A stretch of 5,791 nucleotides of DNA from Micrococcales bacterium UBA2465. GTDB taxonomy: Bacteria; Actinomycetota; Actinomycetes; Actinomycetales; Microbacteriaceae. Of the stretch, positions 1-5,791 are shown piece after piece (position 1 is the stretch's first letter; the number at the start of each line of letters is the position of its first letter). The position numbers and the translations under genes are program-made. The stretch lies in NCBI GenBank assembly GCA_002342255.1, contig DDPP01000022.1:1261-7051 (forward strand). The letters are read 5' to 3'. The notes beneath the pieces are model-generated. The model ran no database searches and had not been told where the DNA came from. It saw only the letters and a program-made list of their open reading frames with translations.

Positions 1-24
1 GTTGCAGAAAAGTTGCGTGGCTAA
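1..24 (+). CDS. C-terminal end of an upstream gene (partial; probably phosphopantetheine adenylyltransferase)
   Basis: Reading from base 1 gives Val-Ala-Glu-Lys-Leu-Arg-Gly followed by TAA at 22-24. The final A of this stop is the first base of the next gene's ATG, an arrangement typical of tightly packed operons, which supports real coding sequence. Seven residues are too few to identify a protein. The guess of coaD (pantetheine-phosphate adenylyltransferase, penultimate step of coenzyme A synthesis) rests only on my recollection that coaD commonly precedes yceD-rpmF-rnc-mutM-smc in actinobacteria, and on a VAEKLR-like ending being plausible for that family. The body of the gene lies outside the window. 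Confidence 0.5.
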   Translation, partial: VAEKLRG

Positions 25-536
25 TGAGTAATTTCAAGATTCAGGTCCATGACCTCATGCATAAAGCAGGGTCTATGCGCGAAGCAGACCTAGTGATCAC
101 CCTCGATGAGGACCTTGGGGTAGGCCTAGCCAAGGTGGCAAAGGGCAGTGATATTGACCTAGATTTGCGCCTAGAAAGCGTTCATGAGGGCCTATATGTC
201 TCTGGTGGGCTCAAAACTAAAGCCGAGGCCGAGTGCTCTAGGTGTTTAGACCCTATGACTGTGCCGATTCGGGTAGATATTCAGGAGCTTTTCGCCTATT
301 CTTTACAGGTAGAAGATGACTTGGTCATCCAGGACGAGCAAATCGATTTGGAGCAAGTTATCGTTGACTCGGTTGTTCTAAATCTTCCGTTCACCCCAAT
401 TTGTCAAACAGACTGTTTAGGTTTGTGTGTTGAATGCGGTGCGAAGCTGAATGAAGACCCAGGTCACGTTCATGAAGCCAAGATTGATTCAAGGTGGAGT
501 GAATTACAAAAGCTTGTAGAAGAAAGTGAAGACTGA
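24..536 (+). CDS. yceD: YceD/DUF177 family protein, 23S rRNA accumulation factor
   Basis: This 170-residue protein belongs to the YceD (DUF177) family, whose E. coli and plant-plastid members are needed for normal 23S rRNA accumulation; the molecular mechanism is not settled. The start (MSNFKIQVHDLMHKAGSMRE) matches the usual actinobacterial beginning. A central C71-S-R-C74-LDP motif follows a beta-rich N-terminal half. A second cysteine cluster, C127-x3-C131-x3-C135-x2-C138, sits in the segment PICQTDCLGLCVECG. The two clusters could bind a metal together, though this is inferred. The DSRWSELQKL tail (155-164) is characteristic of the family. The ATG overlaps the upstream TAA by one base and the TGA overlaps the rpmF ATG by one base. 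The tight link to rpmF is conserved widely in bacteria and strongly supports the assignment. Little Shine-Dalgarno sequence is visible upstream, so initiation probably relies on coupling to the preceding gene. Confidence 0.93.
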   Translation: MSNFKIQVHDLMHKAGSMREADLVITLDEDLGVGLAKVAKGSDIDLDLRLESVHEGLYVSGGLKTKAEAECSRCLDPMTVPIRVDIQELFAYSLQVEDDLVIQDEQIDLEQVIVDSVVLNLPFTPICQTDCLGLCVECGAKLNEDPGHVHEAKIDSRWSELQKLVEESED

Positions 537-739
537 TGCCAGTTCCTAAAAGACGCATGTCGAGATCGAACACCCGTCACCGTCGTTCAGCATGGGTCGC
601 TAACAACACCCAGCTAGTGAAGACCGTCGTGAACGGTAAGACCGTTTACAGCCTGCCTCACCGTGCTCGTGCAGTAGAAGACTCGAACGGTGACGTTCAG
701 TTCTACGAATACAAGGGCCGCAAGGTAGCAGACGCCTAA
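536..739 (+). CDS. rpmF: 50S ribosomal protein L32 (bL32), cysteine-free form
   Basis: This 67-residue basic protein is bL32, a small component of the large ribosomal subunit. The N-terminus MPVPKRRMSRSNTRHRRSAW is the diagnostic VPKR-x-SRSNTR-x-RR-x-W signature. The C-terminal half (YSLPHRARAVEDS, then YEYKGRKVADA) resembles the longer L32 of Microbacteriaceae. There are no cysteines, so this is the zinc-independent type rather than the four-cysteine form found in many Firmicutes. It overlaps the yceD stop by one base, with purine-rich AGAAAG at 521-526 upstream, and is probably coupled to yceD. Codon choice differs from the neighbours: Asn is always AAC, Tyr TAC, Phe TTC and Lys nearly always AAG, as expected for a very highly expressed gene. 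Confidence 0.97.
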   Translation: MPVPKRRMSRSNTRHRRSAWVANNTQLVKTVVNGKTVYSLPHRARAVEDSNGDVQFYEYKGRKVADA

Positions 740-751
740 ACCTAGGCTTTT
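734..751 (+). promoter_or_regulatory. Hairpin at the rpmF-rnc junction, overlapping the rnc ribosome binding site
   Basis: GCCTA (734-738) and TAGGC (743-747) form a perfect 5-bp stem with a four-base AACC loop, followed by TTTT (748-751). The 5' arm and loop contain the rpmF stop codon (TAA, 737-739). The 3' arm contains AGG (744-746), the only Shine-Dalgarno-like bases for the rnc TTG, eight bases upstream of it. The structure could act as a weak attenuating terminator, or as a ribosome-binding-site clamp opened by ribosomes finishing rpmF. It is too short to be a conventional RNase III substrate. The base pairing is seen directly; any function is inferred, and a 5-bp stem can occur by chance. 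Confidence 0.4.
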
Positions 752-754
752 ATC

Positions 755-1429
755 TTGAATTACGCCACGCTCACTCAACGGCTTGGCATAAGCATTGAAC
801 CAGCCTTACTTGAGTTAGCCCTAACTCACTCTTCGTTCTCTTATGAGAATGGCAAACAACCCGACAACGAACGCTTGGAATTTCTAGGCGACTCGGTGTT
901 GGGTTTTTTGGTAACTGCCCATGTTTATTCTCAAAATCCAGAACTAGATGAAGGTGCTCTTTCTAGGCTTCGTAATTCAACTGTTTCGGCCAAGACACTG
1001 GGTGTTGCAGCTAATGATCTTGGTTTAGGTGAATTCATCAAACTCGGTAAAGGTGAACTTGCTACCGGCGGAGCGACCAAAGCGAACATACTGGCAGACG
1101 CTTTTGAAGCAGTAATTGGTGCGGCTTATCTTTCTGGTGGGATGGAAGCTGCCGAGAAGATTGTCAATGACTTTGTCTTACCTTTGATTAACTCTGAAGA
1201 TGTTTTCCTGGAAACCAGTGAACCTAGAACTGTTCTATTTGAACTACTCAAGAAACAAAACAAACCTGAAGCTGTTTTTGAAACAACTTTTGTAGGCCCA
1301 GATCACGATAGAACCTTCTTTGCAAAACTGTCTGTTGCCGATGAAATGATTGCGGAAGGTTCTGGACGAACTCGTAAAGCCGCTGAAGCAGCAGCTGCGA
1401 TAGCCGCTCTTGCAAAACTAAGAGGCTAA
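755..1429 (+). CDS. rnc: Ribonuclease III
   Basis: RNase III is a Mg-dependent homodimeric endonuclease that cuts double-stranded RNA, chiefly the 30S rRNA precursor and structured mRNAs. The 224 residues match the usual bacterial length. The catalytic domain (about 1-145) has the signature NERLEFLGDSVL (38-49) with metal-binding E42 and D46, and a second acidic pair in NILADAFEAVIGA (D115 and E118). The conserved GKGELATGG-K segment lies at 98-109. A double-stranded-RNA-binding domain fills about 155-224, starting at EPRTVLFELLK and ending in GSGRTRKAAEAAAAIAALAKL. The TTG start is chosen because an in-frame stop lies at 743-745, no ATG or GTG occurs before the conserved ALTHSS motif, and MNYATLTQRLG fits the family N-terminus. 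The weak TTG start and poor ribosome binding site suggest lower output than L32 from a shared transcript. mutM follows after 3 bases. Confidence 0.96.
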   Translation: MNYATLTQRLGISIEPALLELALTHSSFSYENGKQPDNERLEFLGDSVLGFLVTAHVYSQNPELDEGALSRLRNSTVSAKTLGVAANDLGLGEFIKLGKGELATGGATKANILADAFEAVIGAAYLSGGMEAAEKIVNDFVLPLINSEDVFLETSEPRTVLFELLKKQNKPEAVFETTFVGPDHDRTFFAKLSVADEMIAEGSGRTRKAAEAAAAIAALAKLRG

Positions 1430-1432
1430 ATT

Positions 1433-2374
1433 ATGCCTGAATTACCAGAGGTTGAAACGGTTAGGGCAGGACTTGCCGAGAGCTTGACTCAAGCAAAAGT
1501 TACAGATGTTCTAGTTCACGATGCTAGATCGCTTAGGCGTCATAATGCTGGAAGTAAAGATTTTATTTCCACGCTTACCGGTAAAACCATAGAGGCAGCT
1601 GTTCGCAGGGGTAAGTTTCTTTGGTTACCACTAGGTAGAAAAAGGGGAGAACCTCAACTTGCCCTAATGGGTCATTTAGGGATGAGTGGCCAAATTCTTT
1701 TGCGATCACCTGATTTTGAAGCTGAGAAACTAAACCGAGTGACCATCAAGGTAAAAACAGCTGAACGAGAAAAGTTAGAACTTCGCTTTGTTGATCAGCG
1801 TATTTTTGGTTCCTTGGCTATCGACGTAATGGAAGAAACTCAAGACGGTTTGCCAGGTGGATTTGCTGGAACTAAAGATGAATACGATTGGCTGAACCTA
1901 ATTCCAAGTCAAGCCAAACACATCGCCAGAGACCCGTTAGACCCGAGCTTCGATTTGGACTGGGTCCTCAAAAAGTTCAAATCCAAGGATTCTGGCATAA
2001 AGAGAGTCCTTTTAGATCAGCAGGTGGTTAGCGGGATTGGCAACATCTATGCGGATGAGTCGTTATGGCGAGCCAGGGTTCACTATGACCAGCCGGCTGC
2101 AACCATCTCCCCCAAGAAGGCTTTAGCGCTTATGGCTGAGGTTACCGAGGTTTTGGCAGCCGCCGTGGAGGCTGGAGGAACCAGCTTCGATGAGCAATAC
2201 AAGAATATCAATGGCGAATCTGGTTATTTCAGTGTGAGCCTCAATGCGTATGGCATGACCGGATTGCCCTGTAATCGCTGTGGACGGGCTATCCGAAGGG
2301 ATGCCTGGATGAACCGAGGGAGCCATTTTTGCCCGAATTGCCAGAAACTAAGGGTGTCTAACCGCGCCAAATAG
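1433..2374 (+). CDS. mutM: Formamidopyrimidine-DNA glycosylase (Fpg), bifunctional glycosylase/AP lyase
   Basis: Fpg removes 8-oxoguanine and ring-opened purines from DNA and then nicks the abasic site by beta,delta-elimination. The N-terminus MPELPEVETVR supplies the catalytic P2 nucleophile and E3. K61 in RRGKFLW is the conserved beta-lysine. GHLGMSGQ (80-87), with M84, and DQRIFG, with R123 and F125, give the usual void-filling triad. The helix-two-turn-helix segment is QQVVSGIGNIYADESLW (196-212). A zinc finger closes the protein, with cysteines 280, 283, 300 and 303 and the DNA-contacting R295 in NRGSHFC. At 313 residues it is longer than the E. coli enzyme (269). Much of the excess is an inter-domain insertion at about 132-162 (DGLPGGFAG and following), which I believe is common in Microbacteriaceae. 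A good ribosome binding site (AGAGG, 1421-1425, 7-base spacer) lies inside the end of rnc, so the two are probably co-transcribed. Confidence 0.97.
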   Translation: MPELPEVETVRAGLAESLTQAKVTDVLVHDARSLRRHNAGSKDFISTLTGKTIEAAVRRGKFLWLPLGRKRGEPQLALMGHLGMSGQILLRSPDFEAEKLNRVTIKVKTAEREKLELRFVDQRIFGSLAIDVMEETQDGLPGGFAGTKDEYDWLNLIPSQAKHIARDPLDPSFDLDWVLKKFKSKDSGIKRVLLDQQVVSGIGNIYADESLWRARVHYDQPAATISPKKALALMAEVTEVLAAAVEAGGTSFDEQYKNINGESGYFSVSLNAYGMTGLPCNRCGRAIRRDAWMNRGSHFCPNCQKLRVSNRAK

Positions 2375-2394
2375 CCCTGAGCGAACTTTCGGGG
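2375..2394 (+). other. Imperfect hairpin directly after the mutM stop
   Basis: CCCTGAG (2375-2381) can pair with TTCGGGG (2388-2394) around the six-base loop CGAACT, giving seven pairs of which two are G-U. It begins on the base after the mutM TAG. A run of seven T (2409-2415) lies 14 bases beyond the stem, too far for a standard intrinsic terminator, so this is at best a weak terminator or a 3'-end stabilising stem. The complementarity is visible; the role is undecided. Confidence 0.3.
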
Positions 2395-2461
2395 TGTTCC
2401 ATAAGGTATTTTTTTATAGAGACCTTAGTCTTTATAAACCTTCCGACGAAAGCGAACAGCC
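2395..2461 (+). promoter_or_regulatory. smc upstream/leader region with possible promoter elements
   Basis: This AT-rich stretch is part of the only sizeable gap in the window. Two -10-like hexamers are present, TATAGA (2415-2420) and TATAAA (2433-2438), but neither has a recognisable TTGACA-like -35 box at 16-18 bases; the second is preceded only by the T run. A separate smc promoter is plausible because the spacing differs from the tight junctions upstream, but read-through from mutM is equally possible. The best ribosome-binding match before the smc TTG is GAAAG (2448-2452), which is weak. Confidence 0.25.
2413..2438 (+). repeat. 11-bp inverted repeat with 4-base loop upstream of smc
   Basis: TTTATAGAGAC (2413-2423) pairs with GTCTTTATAAA (2428-2438) around CTTA. 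Ten pairs are Watson-Crick and one is G-U (G2419 with T2432). It ends 23 bases before the smc start codon and includes both -10-like hexamers. It is not followed by a T run on the plus strand, so it is not a typical terminator. It may be a protein-binding dyad over the smc promoter or an RNA stem in the smc leader. TAAGGT (2402-2407) is also an exact complement of ACCTTA (2422-2427), giving a competing, mutually exclusive fold. The repeat is seen directly; its function is unknown. Confidence 0.55.
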
Positions 2462-5400
2462 TTGCATCTAAAAAGCCTGACCCTCAAAGGCTTTAAGTCG
2501 TTCGCCACCCCTACCACTTTCATCCTAGAAAAAGGTGTGACCTGTGTAGTTGGCCCTAACGGTTCAGGTAAATCCAACGTGGTTGATGCCCTGGCTTGGG
2601 TTATGGGTGAGCAGGGGGCTAAGACTTTGCGCGGTGGCAAGATGGAGGATGTCATTTTCGCCGGTACCGCTACTAAAGGACCTTTAGGTAGAGCAGAAGT
2701 CGCCCTAACCATCGATAACTCTGATGGTGCCCTACCTATCGAATATGCAGAAGTAACCATTTCTAGAACTCTGTTCCGTAATGGCGGATCTGAATATGCC
2801 ATCAATGGTGAACCTTGTCGTTTACTTGATGTCCAAGAACTTTTATCCGATACCGGTTTAGGTCGAGAGATGCACGTCATCGTTGGTCAAGGCATGCTCG
2901 ATGGTGTTCTAAAAGCCACCCCTGAAGAACGTCGGGGATACATCGAAGAGGCTGCCGGTATTTTGAAACACCGCAGACGTAAAGAAAAAACCGAGCGCAA
3001 GCTTGAAGCCATGCAGGCTAACCTCACTCGTCTAAACGATTTAGCCGGTGAAGTTAGAAGACAACTTAGGCCACTGAGCCAGCAGGCTGAAACTGCCAGA
3101 CAAGCTCAGGGTATTGCCAGCGTGGTGCGTGATGCTAAAGCTCGGTTGATGGCCGCTGACATTGTTGAACTGCTTCAAGGCCTAGATGAAACTTCCCAAT
3201 CAGAAGCTAATCGCAAAGCTGAACGCAACATTTTGCAACAACAGTTGGATGCCAACACTGCCCGCCTTACTGAACTTGAAACCATGCAGATGTCGTCTGA
3301 AGTTGAATCTGCTAGATCACTAGCTTTCTCTTTTGACAGCATCATCGAACGTTTCCGCAGCATGTTTACCATTGCGAACCAAAGAGTGAGCCTTTTAGAG
3401 TCGCAGGCTAAAAACAATAATGCGATGGTCGATCCAGCCGCTATGGAAGCTGAAGCAAGCAAGGCTGACGATGCAGTGGTTGAACTTACCGGCCTAGTTG
3501 AAACTCTTCGCGGGGACCTTCGAGATGCCGAGCGAGTTAGAGATGAAGCCAGAGCAGCGCTTGAAGCTTATGACAATCAGGCTGCAGCAAAATCACAGAA
3601 CATCGCTAATTACGATGCCAGACTCACAACTCTTTCAGGAGAGACCGGTTTAGCTAGACAACGCTTGAACTCTTTGAATGAAGAGCTAGAACGTCAAGTT
3701 GGTGCCTTCACCGAAGCAGTTGAGCGTTACCAAGCAGCTCTGGATAACCTGAGCAGTCTTGAAGCAGATCACAACCGCAACGCACCAACCGATAACAGTT
3801 ATGAGCAGAACTATGAAGCTGCCACCAGATCTGTCTCTGAGATTGCCGCCACTATCGAAAACCTTCGTGATGAACTCCACACTGCAGAGCGTGAACGTGA
3901 CTCACTAGTTGCTAAGCGCAGCGCACTGAGTTTGATGTTGGATCAAAAAGATGGTGCTAGCGAACTAACCAGAGTAGGACTTCGCGGTATCAGAGGGTTG
4001 CTGGCTAACCACATAACCATTCAGGCCGGCTACGAGGCTGCTATCGCCGCTGCCCTAGGTTCACTGGCTGATGCAATAGTTGCCGACAGCAGAGAGGAAG
4101 CCCTTTCAGCCATCGATCACCTAAAGAGCACCAGTGCTGGTCGAGTCGAACTTGTCATTACCGATGTTGAAAACACCTTGAAGCCTGCTGATCTTCCCAA
4201 CCTGCCAGGTTCAGTAAATGCGGTTGATGTGGTTAGCGCACCTGCAGGTATTTTGGTCACTTTGAAGAATGTTGTTGTAGTTGATGACATCGTTGCAGCC
4301 AAGCGTCTTTACTCAAATAACTCTGTGTTCAGCAAGTTAGTTGTAATTACTAAAGCAGGGGATGTGCTAACTGAATCAGTGATTCGTGGTGGCTCAGGTC
4401 AAGAACCATCCAAGGTTGAGCTGGTTGCAGAACGCGAAACCGCTGAACAAGGATTACAGAAAGCAACTGCTCGCATCGAATCAGTTCGGGCCGAACTAGC
4501 CGGCAAGCGCCAGGCTGAAACAACTGCTAAAGAAAATGCCGCTAGAGCTCTTGCCGAACTCAAGAAGCACGACAGTGAACTTGCCACCAATGCTGAAAAA
4601 CTTGGCCGCATTCGCGTTCAAGTGGAAGCTCTTGAAGGCGAAAAGAACCGTCTGGGTAAAGTTGCCGATGAAACAAGATTGGTAATTGCTGAGGCTTTAG
4701 AAAATGTGGCAGCAGCTCAACGTGCATATGATGAATTCGCTGCTACAGAGAGACCAACCCTAGACATCGGCGATAGAAACCAATTTGTTCAAGAGGTTGA
4801 TTCAGCTCGTTCCAAAGAATTGGACATTCGAGTTGAACTTGGTGCAGCTTCAGAACGTTTGAGAGTTGAAACTGATCGCGCAAATGCCATGCGTCGCCAA
4901 ATCACTGATGCTCTAGATGCCATCGAGCAAGCTAAAGAGCAGGCCCAGATTCAGGCTATGCAATTAGCTAGCGCTAAGCGAGTTATAGCGGTATTGCCAA
5001 CCATCATTAGCAGCATCGAGGCTTCCACCCAGACTGCCAAGAATCAACTTTATGAACTGGAAAGTGCTCGCAGAAACCAGAACGAAGAATTAGTTCGTTT
5101 GCGTGGGGAAACCGCAACAATTCAAAACCGGTTGTCTTCACTTACCCAAACTGTTCACGATATTGAAATGGCTAACCACGAAAAGCGTTTGAACCTAGCC
5201 AACCTGGTAGCTCGCGCCAACGATGACCTTGGTTTAGATCAGCAAACACTGGTAAACGAATATGGACCTGAACAGTTGATTCCAGATCCAGAACACCCAG
5301 ACAGCCCGAAGATGTTTGATCGTCAGGAACAGCAGAAACGCCTGCACGAGGCTGAGCGCTTACTTGAACGTCTAGGTCGGGTAAACCCACTAGCTCTTGA

Positions 5401-5791
5401 AGAGTTCGCTGCTTTGGAACAGCGTCACAAGTTCCTAACCGAACAACTTGCTGACCTAACCAAGACTAGACAGGACCTGATTCAAATCATCAAGGAACTT
5501 GATGAGAAGATGCAAACCATCTTTGAAGATGCCTTCGAAGATACCAAAAAAGCATTCGAAGAAGTATTCCCAGTATTGTTCCCTGGAGGAACCGGTTCTA
5601 TTTATCTAACCGACCACGACAACCTGTTGACCACCGGTATCGAAGTAAACGTCAAGCCGGTTGGTAAGCGAATCGAGAGATTATCTTTGCTCTCTGGCGG
5701 TGAGAGATCCCTAGCTGCCCTTGCCCTGTTGTTTGCAATCTTCAAGGCCCGCCCTTCGCCCTTCTATGTTCTTGATGAGGTTGAGGCGGCA
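2462..5791 (+). CDS. smc: Chromosome segregation/condensation ATPase SMC (3' end beyond window)
   Basis: SMC dimers with ScpA/ScpB form the bacterial condensin, which extrudes DNA loops and helps separate sister chromosomes. The frame stays open for 1110 codons to the last base. Translation begins HLKSLTLKGFKSFATPTT, the standard SMC N-terminus. The N-terminal head holds the Walker A motif GPNGSGKSN (31-39), the LRGGKMEDVIFAG block with R57, and the Q-loop region VGQGMLDGVL (141-150, Q143). A long coiled-coil arm (about 166-500) leads to the hinge (about 505-650: GIRGLLANHITI, ALGSLADAIVADS, then RGGSG). The return coil spans about 655-1015. The C-terminal head has RVNPLALEEF (973-982), the ABC signature LSGGERSL (1077-1084) and Walker B FYVLDEVEA (1101-1109, D1105 and E1106). 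Roughly 65-80 residues, including the D-loop and switch histidine, should lie beyond the edge. TTG at 2462 is the only usable start after the in-frame stop at 2435-2437. No frameshift is seen. Confidence 0.97.
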   Translation, partial: MHLKSLTLKGFKSFATPTTFILEKGVTCVVGPNGSGKSNVVDALAWVMGEQGAKTLRGGKMEDVIFAGTATKGPLGRAEVALTIDNSDGALPIEYAEVTISRTLFRNGGSEYAINGEPCRLLDVQELLSDTGLGREMHVIVGQGMLDGVLKATPEERRGYIEEAAGILKHRRRKEKTERKLEAMQANLTRLNDLAGEVRRQLRPLSQQAETARQAQGIASVVRDAKARLMAADIVELLQGLDETSQSEANRKAERNILQQQLDANTARLTELETMQMSSEVESARSLAFSFDSIIERFRSMFTIANQRVSLLESQAKNNNAMVDPAAMEAEASKADDAVVELTGLVETLRGDLRDAERVRDEARAALEAYDNQAAAKSQNIANYDARLTTLSGETGLARQRLNSLNEELERQVGAFTEAVERYQAALDNLSSLEADHNRNAPTDNSYEQNYEAATRSVSEIAATIENLRDELHTAERERDSLVAKRSALSLMLDQKDGASELTRVGLRGIRGLLANHITIQAGYEAAIAAALGSLADAIVADSREEALSAIDHLKSTSAGRVELVITDVENTLKPADLPNLPGSVNAVDVVSAPAGILVTLKNVVVVDDIVAAKRLYSNNSVFSKLVVITKAGDVLTESVIRGGSGQEPSKVELVAERETAEQGLQKATARIESVRAELAGKRQAETTAKENAARALAELKKHDSELATNAEKLGRIRVQVEALEGEKNRLGKVADETRLVIAEALENVAAAQRAYDEFAATERPTLDIGDRNQFVQEVDSARSKELDIRVELGAASERLRVETDRANAMRRQITDALDAIEQAKEQAQIQAMQLASAKRVIAVLPTIISSIEASTQTAKNQLYELESARRNQNEELVRLRGETATIQNRLSSLTQTVHDIEMANHEKRLNLANLVARANDDLGLDQQTLVNEYGPEQLIPDPEHPDSPKMFDRQEQQKRLHEAERLLERLGRVNPLALEEFAALEQRHKFLTEQLADLTKTRQDLIQIIKELDEKMQTIFEDAFEDTKKAFEEVFPVLFPGGTGSIYLTDHDNLLTTGIEVNVKPVGKRIERLSLLSGGERSLAALALLFAIFKARPSPFYVLDEVEAA

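Noticed and set aside
741..746. CCTAGG palindrome before rnc
   Set aside because: Six-base palindromes are common by chance. Its bases are better explained as part of the junction hairpin.
1381..1426. Alanine-rich repeat-like GCAGCAGCTGCG stretch at the end of rnc
   Set aside because: It encodes the alanine-rich last helix normal for the double-stranded-RNA-binding domain, not a DNA repeat.
2383..2399. GAAC...GTTC inverted pair resembling an actinobacterial LexA/SOS box
   Set aside because: The half-sites are 9 bases apart, whereas the actinobacterial SOS box needs a 4-base spacer between GAAC and GTTC.
2375..2415. Intrinsic terminator after mutM (stem plus T7)
   Set aside because: The stem has two G-U pairs and the T run starts 14 bases after it, so the two do not form a standard terminator. 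Reported only as a hairpin.
2425..2880. 151-codon minus-strand open frame opposite the smc 5' end
   Set aside because: It lies entirely antisense to the conserved SMC head (Walker A and flanking motifs) and upstream leader, and its translation shows no family motif. It is a by-product of the codon pattern of smc.
3175..3462. 95-codon minus-strand open frame within smc, and similar ones at 3686-3880, 4117-4302, 4399-4611 and 5172-5390
   Set aside because: All lie opposite continuous SMC coiled-coil or hinge sequence. Their low-complexity Ser/Ala-rich translations are what antisense reading of heptad-repeat codons gives.
1..5791. Novel defence, mobile or biosynthetic system
   Set aside because: Every gene belongs to a conserved housekeeping family in its usual order; no transposase, integrase, toxin-antitoxin, CRISPR or phage signal was seen on either strand.

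Overview
The window is a compact, entirely plus-strand run of conserved housekeeping genes: the last codons of an upstream gene, then yceD (DUF177), rpmF (ribosomal protein L32), rnc (RNase III), mutM (formamidopyrimidine-DNA glycosylase) and the first 1110 codons of smc (chromosome condensation ATPase), which runs off the right edge. This order is typical of Actinobacteria. The cysteine-free L32 with its YSLPHRAR-type C-terminal half, and the loop insertion in MutM, look most like Microbacteriaceae. Base composition looks only moderate (roughly 45-50% GC by eye), low for that family. My inference is therefore a small-genome freshwater planktonic relative such as the Luna/Rhodoluna/Aquiluna group; the genus is not proven.

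Layout: positions 1-24 hold the tail of an upstream CDS, probably coaD by synteny. Its TAA overlaps the yceD ATG by one base, and the yceD TGA overlaps the rpmF ATG by one base, so these three genes should be translationally coupled. A 15-base gap separates rpmF from rnc, which starts with TTG. This gap carries a small hairpin that contains both the rpmF stop codon and the only Shine-Dalgarno-like bases for rnc. Three bases separate rnc from mutM, which has a clear ribosome binding site. An 87-base gap follows mutM. It is the only sizeable noncoding stretch and contains an imperfect hairpin, a T7 run and an 11-bp inverted repeat with a 4-base loop, with overlapping alternative pairings. smc then starts at a TTG and stays open to the window end.

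Functionally the cluster joins ribosome biogenesis (YceD in 23S rRNA maturation, L32 in the 50S subunit, RNase III in rRNA processing) to genome upkeep (MutM repairs oxidised guanine, SMC organises the chromosome). All catalytic motifs that fall within the window appear intact. I found no mobile element, CRISPR array, tRNA, rRNA or novel multi-gene system. The points most worth a second look are regulatory: the rpmF-rnc junction hairpin and the structured smc leader.
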